From contig NZ_JROO01000009.1 in the NCBI RefSeq assembly GCF_000826685.1, positions 1 to 64,000 on the forward strand: 64,000 bases of DNA, read 5' to 3'. This DNA comes from Streptomonospora alba. GTDB taxonomy: Bacteria; Actinomycetota; Actinomycetes; Streptosporangiales; Streptosporangiaceae. The number at the start of each line of letters is the position of its first letter. Within the stretch, counting starts at the first letter, position 1. The notes beneath the pieces were generated by a model that ran no database searches, was not told where the DNA came from, and worked only from the letters and a program-made list of their open reading frames with translations. The position numbers and the translations under genes are program-made. Shown in pieces: positions 59,561 through 64,000 of this stretch.

Positions 59561-60898
59561 ATGATCGATCTCCTCTGGCTTCTCATCAGCATCCTGGTGA
59601 TCGTCCTGCTGATCATCAAGGCGCGGCTGCATCCGGCGATCTCGCTGGTGATCGGTACGCTCCTGCTGGGGCTGCTCACCCGGATCGCCCTGCCCGACCT
59701 CGCCGGCGCGGCAGCCGGCGGCTTCGGCGACCTCATGGCCGGTATCGGGCTGTCCGTGGGCTTCGGCATCATCCTCGGCCAGCTGCTTTCGGACTCCGGC
59801 GGCGCCCGCGTGATCGCCCGCACCCTCGTGAACGCGACCTCGGCGCGCTTCTCCATGTACGGGCTGGCCGGCGCGGCGTTCGTGCTCTCGATCCCGGTCT
59901 TCTACGACGTGACCTTCGTGATCCTGGTCCCGCTGGCCGTGGCCATCGCCCGGGAGGCCGGCAAACCCATGCCGCTGGCCGTGGGGTCGGTGGCGCTGGG
60001 TGCCGGGACGGCGCACACCCTGGTGCCGCCGACCCCGAACCCGCTGGCTGCCGGTGAGATCATGGGCTTCGACGTGGGCATCATGCTCCTCGTCGGCGGG
60101 ATCGGCGCGCTGATCGCGGTGCTCCTGGCCGTGGCGGCCTACTCGGCGATCCTGCCGCGGATCTGGAAACCGGAGTGGGACGAGGAGGGGGCGCCCGCCT
60201 TCGTCGAGCAGAGCGCCGACACGGAACGGCGCGAACCCGGCTTCCTGCTCTCCCTGCTGCCCCTGTTCACACCCATCCTGCTCATCCTGCTGGGCACGGT
60301 GTGGAGCGCGGTGGCCGGCGACATGCCCGGCTGGCTGACCTTCATCACCGACAAGACCGTCGCGCTGCTCCTCGGCGTGCTCGTGGCCTACGCCATGGCC
60401 TCGCTCAACATGAGCAAGCACGAAAAGGACGCCTCGGCCGCCACAGCGGTGCAGAGCGCGGGCATCGTGCTGCTCATCACCGGTGCCGGCGGCGCCTTCG
60501 GCGCGATCATCCAGGAAGCGGGCATCGGCGACCTGATCGCCGAGTCGGTGACGGAGTTCGGTGGCAACTTCTTCGTCGCCCTGCTCGCCTGCTACTTCGT
60601 GGGTATGGCGTTCCGGCTGGCCGTCGGCTCGGGCACCGTCGCCTCGATCACCACACTGACGATCATGAGTTCGCTGGGACCCACGATCGGCGTGCACCCC
60701 GTGTGGGTGGCCATGGCGTGCCTGGCGGGCGCACTGAGCCTGGGCCACATCAACGACAGCGGCTTCTGGGTCACGGCCAAGCTCCCGGGCTTCTCGGTCT
60801 CCGGCGGGCTCAAGACCTACACCCTGGCGCAGTTCCTGGCGTCGGTGTTCGCCCTGCTGGTCGCCCTCATCGGCGCCACCCTGCTCCCGATGGGCTGA
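59561..60898 (+). CDS. GntP-family gluconate/sugar-acid permease
   Basis: Permease of 445 residues with about 12 helices. It starts MIDLLWLLISILVIVLLIIK and shows GFGIILGQLLSDSGGARVIA and the family segment HTLVPPTPNPLAAGEIMG, then SLGHINDSGFWVTAKLPGFS near the C-terminus. It would import the sugar acid degraded by the enzymes encoded upstream. The ATG at 59561 has no strong ribosome site (GCGCGC before it); a strong hairpin terminator follows at 60923. Confidence 0.93.
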   Translation: MIDLLWLLISILVIVLLIIKARLHPAISLVIGTLLLGLLTRIALPDLAGAAAGGFGDLMAGIGLSVGFGIILGQLLSDSGGARVIARTLVNATSARFSMYGLAGAAFVLSIPVFYDVTFVILVPLAVAIAREAGKPMPLAVGSVALGAGTAHTLVPPTPNPLAAGEIMGFDVGIMLLVGGIGALIAVLLAVAAYSAILPRIWKPEWDEEGAPAFVEQSADTERREPGFLLSLLPLFTPILLILLGTVWSAVAGDMPGWLTFITDKTVALLLGVLVAYAMASLNMSKHEKDASAATAVQSAGIVLLITGAGGAFGAIIQEAGIGDLIAESVTEFGGNFFVALLACYFVGMAFRLAVGSGTVASITTLTIMSSLGPTIGVHPVWVAMACLAGALSLGHINDSGFWVTAKLPGFSVSGGLKTYTLAQFLASVFALLVALIGATLLPMG

Positions 60899-60922
60899 TG
60901 CCCCGAGCTGTTCCAGCGCCCC

Positions 60923-60968
60923 GGCCCGTCGTCCTCCCCGCCACCACAGCAGGGGAGGACGACGGGCC
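60923..60968. terminator. strong hairpin terminator after gntP-like gene
   Basis: Perfect 17-bp stem, GGCCCGTCGTCCTCCCC at 60923-60939 and its complement at 60952-60968, with a 12-base loop, followed by TTCCT. It separates the sugar-acid operon from the convergent MerR gene. Confidence 0.85.
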
Positions 60969-61064
60969 TTCCTGATGCCCGGATCGCGGGCGGCGGGGAC
61001 GGCCGGGCACAGGGCGCGGACCGTGCGTCTCACCGGTGCCTCGGCTGCCCCGGCCAGCGAGGGT

Positions 61065-61433
61065 TCATGCGGGGGAGAGAGAAGCCCGGTGCCGGCGGTT
61101 CGTGGCGATCGCCTCGTCGAGGGAGTCGCGGGTGCGCAGCAGTTCGGCGATGTGGGCGTCGAGGCGCTCGCGCTCCTCCGTCAGGCGTCTCCACGCCTGG
61201 TCGCTGTTCTGCGTGCTCGGATCGTCGACGCAGGGCAGCAGTTCGGCGATCGTGCGGCTGGACAGGCCGGCGTTGAAGAGCCGGCGCAGGAGCAGGACCC
61301 GGTCCACGTCGGAATCACCGTAGTGCCGCTGCCCGCTGGCGCTGCGCGTGCTGGTGAGCAGCCCCTGCTCTTCGTAGTAGCGCAGCGAACGAGCGCTGAC
61401 CCCCGCCCTTTCGGCCAGCTCGCCGATTCGCAT
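61065..61433 (-). CDS. MerR-family transcriptional regulator
   Basis: Regulator of 122 residues. The start at 61433 gives MRIGELAERAGVSARSLRYYEEQGLL, the usual MerR helix-turn-helix, then RHYGDSDVDRVLLLRRL and a coiled dimerisation helix. No Cys cluster is seen in the effector end. It is divergent from the OYE gene, a common pairing in which MerR induces the reductase. Confidence 0.92.
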   Translation of the reverse strand: MRIGELAERAGVSARSLRYYEEQGLLTSTRSASGQRHYGDSDVDRVLLLRRLFNAGLSSRTIAELLPCVDDPSTQNSDQAWRRLTEERERLDAHIAELLRTRDSLDEAIATNRRHRASLSPA

Positions 61434-61463
61434 CCCAGGCCTCCGTGATCCTCGGCACAACAC

Positions 61464-61495
61464 TTGCCTCTGACGTCAATGTCAACTCCTACCGT
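61464..61495 (+). promoter_or_regulatory. candidate MerR-type promoter/operator
   Basis: TTGCCT at 61464-61469 and TACCGT at 61490-61495 are 20 bases apart, the elongated spacing typical of MerR promoters, and the spacer contains the palindrome TGACGTCA (61471-61478). It lies between the divergent regulator and reductase; the reductase ATG is at 61502. Confidence 0.4.
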
Positions 61496-61501
61496 ACAGG
61501 C

Positions 61502-62572
61502 ATGAACACTCTTTTCGACAGCGTGGCACTCGGCGACCTCCGCCTGCCCAACCGCGTCGTCATGGCGCCGATGACGCGGGTCCGCTCCAACGCCGAAGGA
61601 CTGGCCACCGCCTCCATGGCGGCCTACTACGCCCAGCGCGCCTCCGCCGGGCTGATCGTGACCGAGGGCGTCCAACCGAGCCTGGTGGGCCAGTCGAACC
61701 CGCTGACACCCGGGATCCACACCGACGAGCAGACCGCATCGTGGCGGCAGGTCACCGACGCCGTCCACACCAACGGGGGACGGATCTTCGCCCAGATCAT
61801 GCACGGCGGACGGATCAGCCACCCGGACACCACAGGCCTCCAGCCGGTGGGGCCGTCGGCGGTGGCCGCCCGGGATGCAGGCGTCTTCACACCGAGCGGA
61901 CCCCAGCCGGCACCGGTCCCGCGCGCGCTCACCACCGAGGAGGCCGGACACGAGGCCCTCTCCTACGCCGCCGCGGCCGAGCGGGCCGTAACCGCCGGTT
62001 TCGACGGTGTGGAACTGCACGGCGCGAACGGTTACCTGATCGGGCAGTTCCTCTCCAGCAACGCCAACGTCCGCACCGACCACTACGGCGGCTCGATCGC
62101 GGGCCGGATCCGCTTCGCCGTCGAAGCCGTCACCGCCACCGCCGAGGCGATCGGCCCGCAGCGGGTGGGCCTGCGGCTCTCGCCCGGCGCCGGAATCTGG
62201 GACGCGGTCGAAGACGAGGTCGCCGAGCTCTACGGCGCTCTCCTCGCCGCGCTCGCACCTCTGGGGCTCGCCTACATCCACGTGGAGGCCACCACCGACG
62301 AACAGACACTGGTGGATCTGCGCGGCGCCTGGCCGGGCCGGTTGATCGTCAACCCGTCCTTCCCGATGGGGCCCGTTGTCGCCGACCGCAAGCTGGCGGA
62401 CCACTGGCTCGACCTCGGTGCCGACCTGATCTCCTTCGGCCGGGCGTACCTGGCCAACCCGGACCTGGTGGAGCGGCTCCGCGCGGACCTCCCCTTGGAC
62501 GAGGCCGACCCGGCGACCTACTACCAGGGCGGGGACGAGGGGTACCTCGACTACACCTCGTACCGCTACTGA
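61502..62572 (+). CDS. NADH:flavin oxidoreductase, old yellow enzyme family
   Basis: FMN-dependent ene-reductase of 356 residues. It starts MNTLFDSVALGDLRLPNRVVMAPMTR and has QIMHGGRISHP, the substrate-binding His/Asn pair in GVELHGANGYLIGQFL, and the FMN phosphate site near the C-terminus (ISFGRAYLANPDLVERL). The ATG at 61502 is preferred over an upstream in-frame start at 61445 that would overlap the promoter. It reduces activated alkenes; divergent from a MerR regulator. Confidence 0.94.
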   Translation: MNTLFDSVALGDLRLPNRVVMAPMTRVRSNAEGLATASMAAYYAQRASAGLIVTEGVQPSLVGQSNPLTPGIHTDEQTASWRQVTDAVHTNGGRIFAQIMHGGRISHPDTTGLQPVGPSAVAARDAGVFTPSGPQPAPVPRALTTEEAGHEALSYAAAAERAVTAGFDGVELHGANGYLIGQFLSSNANVRTDHYGGSIAGRIRFAVEAVTATAEAIGPQRVGLRLSPGAGIWDAVEDEVAELYGALLAALAPLGLAYIHVEATTDEQTLVDLRGAWPGRLIVNPSFPMGPVVADRKLADHWLDLGADLISFGRAYLANPDLVERLRADLPLDEADPATYYQGGDEGYLDYTSYRY

Positions 62573-62710
62573 CCGCCCGGGTTCACACGGCACCGCCGAT
62601 GCTGAGCCCCCGCCCGGCGCGGCGGGCGCCGCGGTACCCGCGTTCGCGGCGTCCGCCCCGGGAAACGGGGGCGACGGGAGCTCTGGGAGAGGCCCGCTTA
62701 CCGTGGAGCG

Positions 62711-63310
62711 ATGACGAAGTACGCGTGGATGTACCGCCTCGGCATCACGCCGTGGGAGCGCTACGGCGCCGTGGCAGGGGCGCAGCTCGGCGCCCTGCTC
62801 GACCGCGAGGCGGAAACGCGTTCGGCCGGTACCGGGCGGGCGTTGGACATCGGTTGCGGCCGCGGGCAGTTCACCCCCGAGCTGGCCCGACGCGGGTGGG
62901 AGGCGGTGGGCGTCGACATCGTCCCGGAGGCGATCGAGGCCGCCCGGAGCAAGGAGCCGGCGGAGGCGACCTACGTCGTCTCCGACGCGACCGACCTCGC
63001 GTCGGCGAACCTGGGCACGTTCGACCTCTTCATCGACATCGGCTGCTTCCAAGGGCTCGGCAAGGACCAGCAGGCCGCGGAGGGGCGAGGCGTGACTGCG
63101 CTCGCCGCGCGGGAAGCCACCCTGCTGATGCTCGCCTTCGGACCGTCGCGGTACCGGCGGCTGGTGGAGGGCGTCTCTCAGGCGGAGGTCGAAGCCGCAT
63201 TCCCGGAATGGGAGCTACTCGAGGTCGAGGATGCGGCCACCGACGGCCTGGGCTGGCCGATGAACCGCACATCACCGAAGTGGTACCGGCTCCGCCGCCC
63301 CACCCGTTGA
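62711..63310 (+). CDS. class I SAM-dependent methyltransferase
   Basis: Protein of 199 residues. Motif I is ALDIGCGRGQFTPELARRG, followed by GVDIVPEAIEAA and DLFIDIGCFQGL. The N-terminus MTKYAWMYRLGITPWERYG is conserved in an actinobacterial group of unknown substrate. No partner gene adjoins it. Confidence 0.9.
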   Translation: MTKYAWMYRLGITPWERYGAVAGAQLGALLDREAETRSAGTGRALDIGCGRGQFTPELARRGWEAVGVDIVPEAIEAARSKEPAEATYVVSDATDLASANLGTFDLFIDIGCFQGLGKDQQAAEGRGVTALAAREATLLMLAFGPSRYRRLVEGVSQAEVEAAFPEWELLEVEDAATDGLGWPMNRTSPKWYRLRRPTR

Positions 63311-63426
63311 CGCAGGCCCGGCATCCGAAGCCCCTCGGCTGGGAGCGGTAGGCACCGACCCGGCGGTGGTGTTCTCGGGCAACCTGCTGCGTTCGTACCG
63401 CCCGGCCGGCGTCCGCCCCGCCCGGA

Positions 63427-64000
63427 TCAGCTTTGCTCGGTGTGTCCGACTATCGCCGAGACGACCACGTCCCACTGTTCCGGGGGCGGTTGTTGGTGCC
63501 CGACGCCGGGCAGGGGGACGAACCGCGCGCCGGTGATCTCCTCGGCAAGTGCCCGGCCGTGTGCCATCGGGAACATCGGGTCGGTGGTGCCATGCATGAC
63601 CAGGGTGGGTGCGGTGATCCGGTCGAGCCGGGCCCCGGTGGGGGAGTCGTCCTCCAGGACGAAGTGATTGGTCATCGAGGCAGCCATGCTCCGGGTCCGA
63701 TCCACCTCCAGGGCGGCGAGCCGCCGCTGACGGGGCTCGTCGAACCCGATGTCTCCCGCGAACGGTCGTTCGACCTCGGTCCGATAGGCCACCGCTGCGT
63801 CCCGGTCGGTCCAGTCGGGTTCGGGGTCCGGGTCGGTGAACGCCGCCATCACCCGCGGCGCCGGCGGCGGCAACCCGCGGTCGTGCTCGGCCGGGACCGC
63901 GGGGCTGGTCGAGATCAGGCACAAGGTACTCACCCGCTCGGGGTGTTCGAGGGCGATGCGCTGCGCGATTCCGCCGCCCATCGACAAGCCCACCAGATGT
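63427..64000 (-). CDS. alpha/beta hydrolase (3' part; start lies outside the window)
   Basis: The visible C-terminal 190 or so residues contain the nucleophile elbow GLSMGGGIAQRIAL at the window edge, the acid region in APTLVMHGTTDPMFPMAHG and the His in LPGVGHQQPP. This is a soluble alpha/beta hydrolase of the epoxide-hydrolase/esterase type. The N-terminus with the oxyanion-hole HG motif lies beyond base 64000. Confidence 0.9.
   Translation of the reverse strand, partial: HLVGLSMGGGIAQRIALEHPERVSTLCLISTSPAVPAEHDRGLPPPAPRVMAAFTDPDPEPDWTDRDAAVAYRTEVERPFAGDIGFDEPRQRRLAALEVDRTRSMAASMTNHFVLEDDSPTGARLDRITAPTLVMHGTTDPMFPMAHGRALAEEITGARFVPLPGVGHQQPPPEQWDVVVSAIVGHTEQS

Noticed and set aside
58427-61033. 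868-codon minus-strand open frame across the sugar-acid genes
   Set aside because: Its translation is His/Asp/Gly/Arg-rich with no motifs and is the antisense shadow of the FAH and permease genes, both of which are well-conserved families.

Overview
The window is a high-GC actinobacterial chromosome segment, almost certainly from a Streptomonospora (Nocardiopsaceae). The strongest evidence is a 41-codon lasso peptide precursor (13937-14062, minus) whose 21-residue core reads as the antibiotic streptomonomicin (STM), described from Streptomonospora alba. Glycine-betaine uptake genes, a Thermobifida/LCC-type cutinase and actinobacterial regulators fit this. I recognise STM from memory and made no database search.

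Layout. 0.4-6.2 kb: a short-chain dehydrogenase, an SdpR/SdpI-like pair, a NarL-type two-component system, a methyltransferase remnant and a DUF6994-like gene. 6.3-27.4 kb: an accessory island built at the 3' end of a tRNA-Gly(CCC) gene (27295-27365, minus). 27.5-64 kb: ordinary chromosome, holding dcd, a rhomboid protease, a betaine ABC operon, a cutinase, a Ser/Thr kinase, a DUF4097/DrrAB-like operon, a RelE/Phd toxin-antitoxin pair, an MFS/LysR pair, a FUSC exporter, a sugar-acid catabolic cluster (IclR, Zn-dehydrogenase, enolase-superfamily dehydratase, FAH hydrolase, GntP permease) and an OYE/MerR pair.

The island is the main finding. A 340-bp segment holding a terminator hairpin, a 21-bp copy of the tRNA-Gly 3' end and 6-8 GTGCACCC boxes is repeated directly at 6302, 14918 and 21848. 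Its left half recurs at the intact tRNA (27135). These junctions divide the island into three tandem units of 8.6, 6.9 and 5.3 kb. Each unit ends with a short CRISPR array made from one family of 37-nt repeats (four arrays in all, 34-40-nt spacers, degenerate last repeat), and leader-like sequences of about 170-265 bp are scattered among them. There is no cas gene and no integrase. Cargo of unit 1: the STM lasso cluster and an immunity-type ABC transporter. Unit 2: a PD-(D/E)XK-like protein, a HEPN-DUF262 pair and a membrane pentapeptide-repeat protein. Unit 3: an AAA ATPase-TOPRIM-DUF262 operon that looks like an anti-phage system.

My interpretation is that these are non-autonomous, CRISPR-carrying integrative cassettes that accreted at tRNA-Gly and are mobilised and processed by recombinase and Cas proteins encoded elsewhere. 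The repeat structure is read directly from the sequence; mobility and trans-processing are inference.
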